Assembly: GCF_021183825.1 (NCBI RefSeq)
Contig: NZ_CP089211.1
Coordinates: forward strand, 2,790,001 to 2,854,000
Direction of reading: 5' to 3'
Source: Sinomicrobium kalidii
Lineage (GTDB): Bacteria > Bacteroidota > Bacteroidia > Flavobacteriales > Flavobacteriaceae
Length of the DNA stretch: 64,000 bases
Each line of letters begins with the position of its first letter. Within the stretch, counting starts at the first letter, position 1. Shown piece after piece: positions 25,197-33,738 of the stretch. Made by a program: the position numbers and the translations under genes. The notes under the pieces were generated by a model. The model saw only the letters and a program-made list of their open reading frames with translations, did not search any database and was not told where the DNA came from.

Positions 25197-28058
25197 ATGG
25201 CTGAAAACGCAACATTGAGGCTTAATAAAGTGCTGAGAGAACTGAACATTTCGCTGGACAGGGCTGTCGAACACCTGTCGTCCAAGGGATATGAGGTGGA
25301 GGCCAGACCTACTACCAAGATATCTAATGAGGTGTACCAGGTGCTCTTGGAGGAGTTTCAGACAGATAAAAGTAAAAAAGTAGCGTCTAAGGAAGTAGGG
25401 GAAGAGAAACGGAAAGAAAAAGAGGCTATTCGCCAGGAGTTGGAAAGGGAGCAGGAATTGAAAAGGAAAGCCCAGGAAGAACAGGAGATTATAAAGGCGA
25501 AAGCCAATTTGTCTGGTCCCAAAACCGTAGGGAAGATAGATCTCGACGCTAAAGATGCCGATGAAGATGGAGCTGAAGAGCAACAGCCGGACGGGGAGAC
25601 AGAGGCAACTCCTGCCAATGTAGCAGAAGATAAAAGTGCCGGGGAACCCAAAACGCCCGAAAGCGAAACAGAAGATATCCAAAAACCTGCGGAACAGCAG
25701 GAAAAGAGTGCTCCTGAAGCGGAGAAGCCCAAAAAGGAAGCTCCTGTCGAAACACCGGCAGAAAAAGAAGATAAGAAAAAAGAGGAAAAGAAACCTGAAG
25801 AAACGACAAAAGAAACGGAGCCAAAAGCAAAAGAAGATAAAAAGACCGAAAAAGTTATTATCCAGGACGAAGAGGTAGAAAGCGAAAAACTGAAAACACA
25901 ATATCAGAAGCTTTCCGGACCCAAGATGACCGGGGAAAAGATAGACCTTTCGAAGTTTGAAAAGCCCAAGAAAAAGAAACCCGTAGCGCAATCGGGAAAT
26001 GATAAGCAGGGTAGTAAAGACAGGAAGCGGAAACGCAAAAGGATCAGTAAAGAAGGCCCCGGCAACTATACCCAGGGAAAACAGGGAGGCGGCAACTTCA
26101 GGAAGAAAGGCGGAGGAAGACCCAGGCAGGCAGCAGCCAGTAAGGTTGAGCCTACAGAAGAAGAAGTACAGAAACAAGTGCGGGAGACCCTGGAAAAACT
26201 ACAGGGAAAATCCAGCAAGTCGAAAGGAGCCAAATACCGAAGGGAAAAAAGGGATGTCCACCGTCAGAAATCGGAGGAGGACATAGCCCAGCAGGAACTG
26301 GACAGCAAAGTGCTGAAAGTTACGGAATTTGTTACCGTGGCCGAAGTGGCAACCATGATGAATGTTCCTACCACAAATATTATATCGGCATGTATGTCTC
26401 TGGGCATCATGGTAACCATGAACCAAAGGCTGGATGCGGAAACCCTTTCTATCGTGGCCGATGAATTCGGCTATGAAGTGGAATTTGTAACTGCCGACAT
26501 CGAAGAATCCATAGTAGAAGAGGAAGACAGACCGGAAGACCTGGAACCAAGAGCACCTATCGTAACTGTTATGGGGCACGTTGACCACGGTAAAACCTCT
26601 CTGCTGGACCATATCCGGCAGGAAAATGTCATTGCCGGTGAAAGCGGGGGAATTACGCAGCACATCGGCGCCTATGCCGTAACCCTTCCCGACGGGCAAA
26701 GAATTACCTTCCTGGATACTCCGGGGCACGAAGCGTTTACCGCAATGCGGGCCAGGGGAGCCCAGGTGACCGACCTTGCCATTATAGTTATTGCGGCAGA
26801 TGATGATGTGATGCCACAGACCAAAGAGGCCATCAGCCATGCTCAGGCAGCTGGTGTTCCCATTGTATTTGCCATAAACAAGGTAGACAGGCCTACGGCG
26901 AATCCTGATAAAATAAAAGAAAGTCTGGCCAACATGAACCTGCTGGTAGAAGACTGGGGAGGAAAAATACAGTCCCAGGATATTTCTGCCAAAACGGGGA
27001 CCGGTATTAATGAATTGCTCGAAAAAGTATTGCTCGAAGCGGAAATACTGGAATTGAAGGCCAATCCGGATAAAATTGCCAACGGAACTATCGTAGAGGC
27101 ATTCCTGGACAAGGGAAGGGGCTATGTGGCCACCATACTTGTACAGGGAGGTACCTTGAAGGTAGGAGATTATGTACTGGCTGGAAGGCACAGTGGTAAA
27201 GTAAAAGCCATGCACGACGAGCGGGGAAATCTCATCGAGGAAGCAGGCCCTTCCACCCCGATATCCATATTGGGTCTGGACGGGGCACCGCAGGCCGGTG
27301 ATAAATTCCACGTGTTTGAAGACGAAAAAGAAGCCAAGCAGATTGCAACTAAACGTATGCAGCTGCAAAGAGAACAATCCGTACGTACGCAACGGCACAT
27401 TACGCTCGACGAAATTGGCCGTCGTATAGCACTGGGAGACTTCAAGGAACTCAACATTATCCTGAAAGGGGATGTGGACGGTTCGGTGGAAGCTCTGACC
27501 GATTCGTTCCAAAAGCTTTCTACGGATGAAATACAAATCAATATCATTCACAAGGCAGTTGGTGCGGTTACGGAATCTGACGTGCTCCTCGCCTCTGCAT
27601 CCGATGCCATTATCATAGGATTCAATGTCAGACCTATGGGGAATGCACGTAGTGTTGCTGATAAGGAAGAAATAGATATCCGTACGTATTCCATCATCTA
27701 CGATGCGATAAACGACCTCAAGGATGCGATGGAAGGTATGCTTTCTCCTGAAATGAAAGAAGAGATTACGGGTACGGCAGAGATCAGGGAAACGTTCAAG
27801 ATTTCGAAAGTAGGGACCATTGCCGGATGTATGGTTACCGATGGTAAGATTTACAGGAATGCCGGGATACGTCTCATACGTGACGGAGTAGTGATCTTTA
27901 CCGGGGAACTGGCCTCGCTGAAACGATTCAAGGATGATGTGAAGGAAGTAGCCAAAGGTTATGATTGCGGTATGCAGGTTAAGAACTACAACGACATTAA
28001 AGAGGGCGATATTATCGAAGCCTTCCGGGAAGTGGAAGTTAAAAAGAAATTGAAATAA
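25197..28058 (+). CDS. infB: Translation initiation factor IF-2
   Basis: A 953-residue GTPase that brings initiator tRNA to the 30S subunit. The N-terminal IF2-N motif ([20 protein letters not shown]) is followed by a roughly 300-residue Lys/Glu/Pro-rich low-complexity region. The G domain (from about residue 455) has [14 protein letters not shown] and NKVD, then domains II, III and C2. The long, charged N-terminal region is normal for Bacteroidota. A 167-base spacer separates it from nusA, with a small ACCGG/CCGGT hairpin near 25033-25047; it ends at a strong terminator. Confidence 0.97.
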   Translation: MAENATLRLNKVLRELNISLDRAVEHLSSKGYEVEARPTTKISNEVYQVLLEEFQTDKSKKVASKEVGEEKRKEKEAIRQELEREQELKRKAQEEQEIIKAKANLSGPKTVGKIDLDAKDADEDGAEEQQPDGETEATPANVAEDKSAGEPKTPESETEDIQKPAEQQEKSAPEAEKPKKEAPVETPAEKEDKKKEEKKPEETTKETEPKAKEDKKTEKVIIQDEEVESEKLKTQYQKLSGPKMTGEKIDLSKFEKPKKKKPVAQSGNDKQGSKDRKRKRKRISKEGPGNYTQGKQGGGNFRKKGGGRPRQAAASKVEPTEEEVQKQVRETLEKLQGKSSKSKGAKYRREKRDVHRQKSEEDIAQQELDSKVLKVTEFVTVAEVATMMNVPTTNIISACMSLGIMVTMNQRLDAETLSIVADEFGYEVEFVTADIEESIVEEEDRPEDLEPRAPIVTVMGHVDHGKTSLLDHIRQENVIAGESGGITQHIGAYAVTLPDGQRITFLDTPGHEAFTAMRARGAQVTDLAIIVIAADDDVMPQTKEAISHAQAAGVPIVFAINKVDRPTANPDKIKESLANMNLLVEDWGGKIQSQDISAKTGTGINELLEKVLLEAEILELKANPDKIANGTIVEAFLDKGRGYVATILVQGGTLKVGDYVLAGRHSGKVKAMHDERGNLIEEAGPSTPISILGLDGAPQAGDKFHVFEDEKEAKQIATKRMQLQREQSVRTQRHITLDEIGRRIALGDFKELNIILKGDVDGSVEALTDSFQKLSTDEIQINIIHKAVGAVTESDVLLASASDAIIIGFNVRPMGNARSVADKEEIDIRTYSIIYDAINDLKDAMEGMLSPEMKEEITGTAEIRETFKISKVGTIAGCMVTDGKIYRNAGIRLIRDGVVIFTGELASLKRFKDDVKEVAKGYDCGMQVKNYNDIKEGDIIEAFREVEVKKKLK

Positions 28059-28080
28059 CAGGTTTTAAAACCGAATAAAA

Positions 28081-28117
28081 AACACCCTGTTCTTATATGG
28101 ATCAGGGTGTTTTTTTA
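28081..28117 (+). terminator. Intrinsic terminator after infB
   Basis: AACACCCTG / CAGGGTGTT (9 bases, 13-base loop) followed by a run of T. The bases lie between infB and the convergent ATP-grasp gene. Confidence 0.88.
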
Positions 28118-28138
28118 TTAAAGGCAGTTTCTTCGGTT

Positions 28139-29191
28139 TTAAAAACCGACAATTTTCCGGTTTTGTACATGATGTGCATACAATTCCCGGATGCCGCTTT
28201 TGTAATTCAGATAGGGAATCCCCTTGGTCTGGTGGTTTACCTGGCTTATTTCATACATGTACGTAATGTGCCTGGCCAGTTCTTTCCAGGCAAACAACAG
28301 GGAATGCCGGGGATCGTAAATATGTGTGGGTTCGCTCATTGCGCCGTTCAGTTCCACTAACATAAAATTTCTCCCTTTTTCAAGTTCTTCCACGGTATTG
28401 TACATGAGGTCGAGCCTCCCGTAATAAAAACCCTTGACCCGGGTACACATGTCGTTTATCACCTCGGTGAGTGCCTCATTGATCATATGGCTGCAATCCG
28501 TAAATTTGGCACCCCTGGCATGATTGCCATAAGGAACAAGGGTTAGCTGTTCCCCCTTTTCGGGTATGGAGTCCAGTTGACTGCCGTATTCCTGTTGCAA
28601 TACCTTGAGCTGGAACTGGAACCTCGGGGTCCCGTTGAGCAATTCCCTTGTGGTAGATACCCCGTCACCTGTAACAGTAAGTAATTCTTTGGCTACAATT
28701 CCCGTTATCCTCCCCTTGTCTTCGCCGGGATATCTTACATAGAAAATGCCGATCTCATTGGGAAGCGTAATAAACTCCTGGATAAGATAGTCAAAACCGG
28801 CGCGGTTGTTGTATTTGTGCAGTTCGTCCGGGGTGTGTATTTTCTTTACGGCATTTCCCCGGAGCCCGATATCCGGTTTTGCGATCAGCGGATATCTTAT
28901 TCCGGAACCTTCTAAAATACCTTCCAGGTCGGCAAATGCCGTGTCCTTTGGTATAAAAGCTGTTTTGGCATAAAATTCTTCGGGAATCAGATCGTAAATG
29001 TTTCGTTTGGACCCCATGACAAAACCACCGTTCCGGATGGAGGGATTGGCCGCATTAAAAAAGAAAAGCGACCTTGCCCTGAGCGCATAATAGATCCAGA
29101 GCAGGCTTATGGGCGCATATACGATCTGAAAAGGCCAGTATTCCCAGTGAGTCAGTTTGTGGACGAACAGTTTTAAAGGAAGCAGGTTCAT
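28139..29191 (-). CDS. ATP-grasp family ligase-like protein
   Basis: A 350-residue protein with an N-terminal hydrophobic helix (about 18-45) and an ATP-grasp domain. Visible features are RYPLIAKPDIGLRGNAVKKI (ATP-binding lysine and glycine loop), YLIQEFITLPNEIGIFYVRY, and the metal-binding GRLDLMYNTVEELE and FMLVELNGAMSEPTHIYDP acidic/Asn residues. The family joins a carboxylate to an amine or thiol, but the substrates are not known. It is the last gene of the overlapping DinB/NRDE/ATP-grasp operon: its ATG overlaps the stop of the NRDE gene (ATGA). Confidence 0.82.
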   Translation of the reverse strand: MNLLPLKLFVHKLTHWEYWPFQIVYAPISLLWIYYALRARSLFFFNAANPSIRNGGFVMGSKRNIYDLIPEEFYAKTAFIPKDTAFADLEGILEGSGIRYPLIAKPDIGLRGNAVKKIHTPDELHKYNNRAGFDYLIQEFITLPNEIGIFYVRYPGEDKGRITGIVAKELLTVTGDGVSTTRELLNGTPRFQFQLKVLQQEYGSQLDSIPEKGEQLTLVPYGNHARGAKFTDCSHMINEALTEVINDMCTRVKGFYYGRLDLMYNTVEELEKGRNFMLVELNGAMSEPTHIYDPRHSLLFAWKELARHITYMYEISQVNHQTKGIPYLNYKSGIRELYAHHVQNRKIVGF

Positions 29192-29892
29192 AATTGTACG
29201 GTAGAAAGTTTTTCGTTGGGAAAGAGTTGCCGGTAATGCATGGTTACACTGTCTTTTTTAATTATACATTGGGTGATACTAAGGGTTTTCAGCAGGTTGC
29301 CGCGGTCTATAACAAGACCATTTTTTTTATCCTCTTTTTCCGTATAGAGATGGAAGGACAATAGTGTTTCGGGAGAAACCGGTCTGTTGCGTGCCATAAA
29401 ATCAAAAAACCACTGCTCTCTTTGCTTTTGAAGGGCTTTGGTATACAAGGTGGAAGAAGAAAGGATATGGTTGCGGTCTGCTTCCAGTGATGTGGTTTCC
29501 CTGTGATGTCCGTTCCAGCGCAGGAGGTAAAGTTCGGAGGCCTGAAAGAGCATAACGGTAAAAGGTTCTATATTTTCCAGGTTTATGGTTGTCCAGTGTG
29601 TGATGGGCGAAGCGGCTTTTATGAGTTCCAGAAGGATGAGCCCCCTGCTCTTCCTGTAACTGCCCCTGGAAATGTGTTTTTGTTTTGCACCGTTCAGCAA
29701 GACAGCCGTATTGCCTTTTTCATCGGTGGTAAACCAGCTTCCGCCGGACAAGGGATCTTCGGGGAAGACGATCTTTTTCTGATCTGCCACATATATTTCG
29801 GGAGGCAATGCTACGGGCCTGGTAATTTTTTCGTCGCGGTTGGAGGTCATTATCACCCCGTTTTTGTTTTTTACAAAACTTACTGTGCACAT
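29188..29892 (-). CDS. NRDE family protein (TANGO2-like)
   Basis: A 234-residue protein with the N-terminal MCTVSFVKNKNGVIMTSNRDE signature shown as MCTVSF and SNRDE, the naming motif of the NRDE/TANGO2 family. An exposed Cys at position 2 recalls N-terminal nucleophile hydrolases. Human TANGO2 is linked to lipid and haem handling, but no bacterial reaction is established. It is the middle gene of a tightly overlapping operon: 13 bases shared with the DinB gene and 4 with the ATP-grasp gene. Confidence 0.86.
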   Translation of the reverse strand: MCTVSFVKNKNGVIMTSNRDEKITRPVALPPEIYVADQKKIVFPEDPLSGGSWFTTDEKGNTAVLLNGAKQKHISRGSYRKSRGLILLELIKAASPITHWTTINLENIEPFTVMLFQASELYLLRWNGHHRETTSLEADRNHILSSSTLYTKALQKQREQWFFDFMARNRPVSPETLLSFHLYTEKEDKKNGLVIDRGNLLKTLSITQCIIKKDSVTMHYRQLFPNEKLSTVQL

Positions 29893-30368
29893 TGCTTCCG
29901 GTATTCGATGGTTGAATGGGCCACGCCAAAATTAGCATTTATGGTCAACCGTTCAAACCTGCGGAGACCTACCCGTATCAGGGCCTGATGATGAATGGCG
30001 TGTTCCAGGTTGTAGAGGAGTTCGCGAAAGTAGTTGCTTTGTATGTACAGTTTGGTATGATTCAGGTTTTGTTCCAGGAATAATATTTTATTTTCTTTCT
30101 CCAGGTTTTCCCGGATGTGGTTAATGCGTTTTACGGCTGTAGGCGCATCGGTTTCTATCCTTTTGTTGCGTTCCCTCTTGTCGTAGTTGATACTTCCTGT
30201 TTCATAATTGTTGAGAAGGCACAGAAATATTTCGATGATATGGCGAAAATGCTGACCAACGGTAGTGCCGCCCAATTCGGGGCAGGGAGCGTTGTATTCA
30301 TCAGAGGAGAGTTGTCCGGCAAGGGCGGCCAGTTCGTCGAGATTAGATTTTACAGCGGCGAAAAGCAT
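29880..30368 (-). CDS. DinB-like metal-binding helical protein
   Basis: A 162-residue four-helix-bundle protein of the DinB/YfiT type. The likely metal-binding histidines are visible: GQHFRHIIEIF in the first long helix pair and EHAIHHQALIRVG near the C-terminus. Such proteins can be thiol transferases or metal-dependent enzymes; the substrate is unknown. First gene of the DinB/NRDE/ATP-grasp operon. Confidence 0.82.
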   Translation of the reverse strand: MLFAAVKSNLDELAALAGQLSSDEYNAPCPELGGTTVGQHFRHIIEIFLCLLNNYETGSINYDKRERNKRIETDAPTAVKRINHIRENLEKENKILFLEQNLNHTKLYIQSNYFRELLYNLEHAIHHQALIRVGLRRFERLTINANFGVAHSTIEYRKQCAQ

Positions 30369-30389
30369 GAGATCGGATTTTAAAAGAGG

Positions 30390-30761
30390 TCAGTAATTTA
30401 CTATTTTTTTAGTTAGCAGTAAAAAAATACCGCAAAACAGAAAAGCAACCACGGCAAGAATAAAGAGTGTCCCGCCATCATTGTTTACCGATATTCCGAG
30501 TATAAAGACATGGGAAAAGATGGCGCCCGTCATGATCAGCAAGCCGGCAACCGCACCGTAAACAGCGGTTTTGGGCAGGAATAATAAAATGGCTGCGATA
30601 AGTTCGGCAATGCCCAGTCCGATACGTCCGTAAGGTTCTGCGCCCAGGGTGGTGAAAATATGAACGGATTCCGGGGCCCCGCTGAACTTGTAATACAGGG
30701 TTTGCAGGAGTATTACGGTGGGGACCAGTCGTATGCCCCGGTTTATGATGATTTTTTTCAT
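30390..30761 (-). CDS. DoxX-family membrane protein
   Basis: A 123-residue protein with four hydrophobic helices and the DoxX-like pattern (LVPTVILLQTLYYKFSGAPE, RIGLGIAELIAAILLFLP). Members are small quinone- or redox-associated membrane proteins with no fixed role. It lies 21 bases upstream of the DinB gene on the same strand, so it may be its first operon partner. Function unassigned. Confidence 0.82.
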   Translation of the reverse strand: MKKIIINRGIRLVPTVILLQTLYYKFSGAPESVHIFTTLGAEPYGRIGLGIAELIAAILLFLPKTAVYGAVAGLLIMTGAIFSHVFILGISVNNDGGTLFILAVVAFLFCGIFLLLTKKIVNY

Positions 30762-31006
30762 TGCATTACGGTTTGTTTCCGACGATTTTTTGCGGTTGAT
30801 CGCAGCATTCTTCCGGAGATGTTCCTTAATTCCCGTTCCGGCTTTTCAGTGTGTTTTACGAAAAAGTGCCGGGGATATGGAGTATCATATCAGGGTGAAA
30901 ATTGGTTTTGACGACAGGTTTTTCATGACGATGTGTTTTCAGGTCAAAATTACCATGTGTTGAAATGGAAGAATGTCGGCTACATTGCATTCCGGGCAAA
31001 AAAAAA

Positions 31007-31690
31007 TCATATTCTGGAAATATCGGGGATAATAATTTCCTTCCGGTTGTAAATAAGAAGGCCTTTTTCCCTGAGTTCATTGAGCAGTTGGGTAGTGGTT
31101 TGTCGTGTGGTACAGATAATCTGGGCAATATCGTGCTGGGTGAGGTAGTTCTGAAGGATGACCCTGTTGCCCTGGTATACCCCTTCCTGATCGCTCCATT
31201 CTTTCAGGAAGGCCGAAAGCCTGCTCCGGGCATCCCTGAAGATAAGATTGGCGTAATTGTTTTTGAGGCGTTTCATTTTCAGTCCCACAAATTTGGTGTA
31301 TGAAAGAGCGAGGTTAGGGTATTTCAGAAGGAGGTTTTCAAAATCGGTCAGAAAAAAGCTGCATACGATAATGTCATCCGTAAGGGCCTCAGCATATTCG
31401 GTAACGGGGGATGATTGTTCGTTTTCCAGGGCCAGTTCGCCAAACAGGTCGCCCTTGTGCAGGATTTCCTTGATGGTCTCGTTGCCTTCCCTGTCGGTTT
31501 CCACGATTTTTATGTTTCCCTTCTTGAGAAAATAAATGCGGGGGACTTTGGAATCCGAAAAGTAGAGGATATCCCCCTTTCCGGCCCTTTTAAACCCGGT
31601 AATAATGCACAATTGGCGGATTTGCCTGAAACTGAGTACACGGAAGAGCCGATGGTCCTTTAAGTACCAATATTTTAATTCTTCATACAT
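31007..31690 (-). CDS. Crp/Fnr-family transcriptional regulator
   Basis: A 227-residue regulator with an N-terminal cyclic-nucleotide-binding-like beta barrel (about 20-130; GDLFGELALENEQSSPVTEYAEAL shown as GDLFGELAL) and a C-terminal winged helix (about 150-225) with LTQHDIAQIICTTRQTTTQLL as the recognition region. No Fnr-type cysteine cluster is seen, so it probably responds to another signal. The 245-base gap between it and DoxX holds no gene that I can support. Confidence 0.9.
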   Translation of the reverse strand: MYEELKYWYLKDHRLFRVLSFRQIRQLCIITGFKRAGKGDILYFSDSKVPRIYFLKKGNIKIVETDREGNETIKEILHKGDLFGELALENEQSSPVTEYAEALTDDIIVCSFFLTDFENLLLKYPNLALSYTKFVGLKMKRLKNNYANLIFRDARSRLSAFLKEWSDQEGVYQGNRVILQNYLTQHDIAQIICTTRQTTTQLLNELREKGLLIYNRKEIIIPDISRI

Positions 31691-31765
31691 AAATCGATAA
31701 AAATGAAAGGCTTGTGTGTCAATCCGTAAAATCCGCAGACAGCGTGTAGTCGTGAGAAAGGCAAG

Positions 31766-32146
31766 CTATGGCGTTATTATAAAAGCGCTGGGGTATTTCT
31801 TCTTCACTTCCATCAGTCGCCGGTCGGCTTCCAGTCTGTTCCTGAATTTTCCGACATAAACCCTGTACGTGGGGGTTTTGAATGAAATGTCGCAATCCCA
31901 TCCGAAGCTGTTGCGGAATTTGGTCTGTTCTTTTGTAGCACCTTCCAGCGACCCGTTGTATATCTGTATCCGGTATCGTTCGGAAGTGCTGTCCTCTTTA
32001 TTCAAAGCGGTCTTTGCGGCCACGAGTTTTTCCACTTTAACATCTTGCTGGATGTTAATTTTTCCCTGTTGCGCATGGGTGTCTTTAAAGGCGAAAAACA
32101 GGAAAAATAGCAGGGTGAAAATACATCGGATATCTAAAAATCTCAT
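31766..32146 (-). CDS. SPOR-domain protein, exported
   Basis: A 126-residue exported protein. A signal-like hydrophobic N-terminus (IFTLLFFLFFAFKDTHAQ) is followed by a short linker and a C-terminal SPOR-like domain (YRIQIYNGSLEGATKEQ, TYRVYVGKFRNRLEADR, VKKKYPSAFII). SPOR domains bind denuded peptidoglycan, so a cell-wall or division role is likely. The ATG giving MRFLDIR was chosen. A TACTTTTG element on the minus strand (32165-32172) fits a -7 site for it. Confidence 0.85.
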   Translation of the reverse strand: MRFLDIRCIFTLLFFLFFAFKDTHAQQGKINIQQDVKVEKLVAAKTALNKEDSTSERYRIQIYNGSLEGATKEQTKFRNSFGWDCDISFKTPTYRVYVGKFRNRLEADRRLMEVKKKYPSAFIITP

Positions 32147-32164
32147 AATGAATACTGTTTTGTG

Positions 32165-32172
32165 CAAAAGTA
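32165..32172 (-). promoter_or_regulatory. Putative -7 element for the SPOR gene
   Basis: On the minus strand this reads TACTTTTG, a match to TAnnTTTG, 18 bases before the ATG. No clear -33 element was found. Confidence 0.4.
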
Positions 32173-32271
32173 AATTATTAGCTTGAAATCATAACGTTAA
32201 ATTTTATTTAGAATTGTTATAAATTAATTATTAACGCTTTGCCAACATTTCCCAAATGAAGTCTATATCGT

Positions 32272-32279
32272 ATTTTTGT
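32272..32279 (+). promoter_or_regulatory. Putative -7 element for the act-cox operon
   Basis: TATTTTTG fits the TAnnTTTG consensus 88 bases before actA. It is the only match I see in the 200-base AT-rich gap, and no standard -33 element is evident. All eight downstream genes run in the same direction without an intervening terminator. Confidence 0.4.
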
Positions 32280-32367
32280 GCACGGATTTTAAGGACCAGT
32301 GTTTTTTTTGTTGTTATCCGACGAAAAAATCATGCCAAAATAAGGAGAGATAACACATAATATTGAT

Positions 32368-33651
32368 ATGAAAGAGGTGATACACCGTAATTCTTTTTCT
32401 GGAATTCTAAGTATTAGTCTGGTAATTCTGCTAGCATTTTCTACAACTCTTTTTGGACAAGAAGGTGACCCGGATAGAGGGAAACAGTTATTTAATTCTA
32501 ATTGCGCTGCCTGTCATAAGCTGGATCAAAGGATGACCGGGCCTGCTCTTGCGGGTGTGACCGATAAGCGCGACAGGGAGTGGTTGCATAAGTGGATAAA
32601 AAACAATGTGGCTCTCCGGAAGTCGGGAGATCCGGATGCAATAGCTATATATGAGGAGTACAACGGGGCGGCAATGAATGTTTTTCCTCAGTTGTCTGAA
32701 CAGGATATAGATGATATTCTTGCGTATACCGAAGCTCCGCCATCATCACCGGCGGCTGCAGGAGGCGGTGCTGCCGGACAGGCTGCAGGGCAGGACGCGT
32801 CTTCCGGTATTTCCAATGAATTGGTGCTCGGTGCCCTGGTACTGGTGTTTGCAATGCTTGCTATAATGCTGGTGTTGGTGAACAGGACCCTGATGCGTAT
32901 TGCCAAGGTAAAAGGTATAGAGCTCCCGGAAGAGCAGAAAAACAGGCTTCCGCTTTGGAAGGCTTTTGTGAAAAACCAGTTTTTGGTATTGGTATCTGTA
33001 GTCTTTCTGTTGCTTGTGTCTGCGTATTTTGTGTACGGGTATTTGATGCAGATAGGTGTTGACCAGGGTTACGCGCCCGTACAGCCTATACATTTCTCGC
33101 ACCGCATACATGCCGGGGATAATGAAGTGGATTGTAAGTACTGCCACTCTTCGGCACGGGTTTCCAAAACTTCAGGCGTTCCTTCGCTCAACGTGTGCAT
33201 GAACTGTCATAAGAACATTATGGAAGTAGCTCCGGAAACTGCTACGGCAGAGCATACCAAGGAGTTTTATGACGGAGAGATACAAAAGCTTTACGCTGCC
33301 GTGGGCTGGGATGTGGAAAACCAGCGTTATACCGGTGATACCAAGCCTGTAAAATGGGTGAAAATACACGACCTTCCCGATTTCGTGTACTTTAATCACT
33401 CTCAGCACGTATCTGTTGCCGGGCTGGCCTGCCAGGAATGTCACGGACCGGTTGAAGAAATGGAAGTGGTTGAGCAGCATTCTCCGCTTACCATGGGCTG
33501 GTGTGTGGAATGCCACAGAACTACCGATGTGAGGATGGAAGGCAACGAATACTACGAAAAGATACACGAAGAATTGTCTAAGAAATACGGAGTGGAAAAG
33601 CTTACCGCTGCACAGATGGGGGCGTTGGAGTGTGGTAAGTGCCACTATTAA
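32368..33651 (+). CDS. actA: Alternative complex III subunit ActA, hexahaem cytochrome c with fused N-terminal domain
   Basis: A 427-residue membrane-anchored cytochrome. A signal segment is followed by a monohaem cytochrome c domain (CAACH at 46-50), an Ala/Gly/Gln linker (about 128-147), two transmembrane helices (about 148-171 and 205-228), and five more CxxCH motifs: CKYCH 256, CMNCH 277, CQECH 354, CVECH 378, CGKCH 421. ActA in the quinol:electron-acceptor oxidoreductase passes electrons from the ActB iron-sulfur clusters outward; the extra N-terminal domain could deliver them to the oxidase. First gene of actABCDEF-coxBA. Confidence 0.93.
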   Translation: MKEVIHRNSFSGILSISLVILLAFSTTLFGQEGDPDRGKQLFNSNCAACHKLDQRMTGPALAGVTDKRDREWLHKWIKNNVALRKSGDPDAIAIYEEYNGAAMNVFPQLSEQDIDDILAYTEAPPSSPAAAGGGAAGQAAGQDASSGISNELVLGALVLVFAMLAIMLVLVNRTLMRIAKVKGIELPEEQKNRLPLWKAFVKNQFLVLVSVVFLLLVSAYFVYGYLMQIGVDQGYAPVQPIHFSHRIHAGDNEVDCKYCHSSARVSKTSGVPSLNVCMNCHKNIMEVAPETATAEHTKEFYDGEIQKLYAAVGWDVENQRYTGDTKPVKWVKIHDLPDFVYFNHSQHVSVAGLACQECHGPVEEMEVVEQHSPLTMGWCVECHRTTDVRMEGNEYYEKIHEELSKKYGVEKLTAAQMGALECGKCHY

Positions 33652-33738
33652 TATAAAGTAAAGATGCATGAACCTCCCCGGTTTCCGGGAGTGAAGTAAT
33701 GCGTCACCATTGTCAAAAGAGCTAATTTTATATAAAAC

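Noticed and set aside
25080..26177. A 365-codon Phe/Leu-rich frame antisense to the infB 5' region
   Set aside because: It is the reverse complement of the Lys/Glu-rich low-complexity part of IF-2, which produces hydrophobic-looking antisense sequence.
26199..27551. A 450-codon open frame antisense to infB
   Set aside because: It lies entirely inside the strongly conserved IF-2 gene on the other strand, has no recognisable domain, and follows codon bias of the sense frame.
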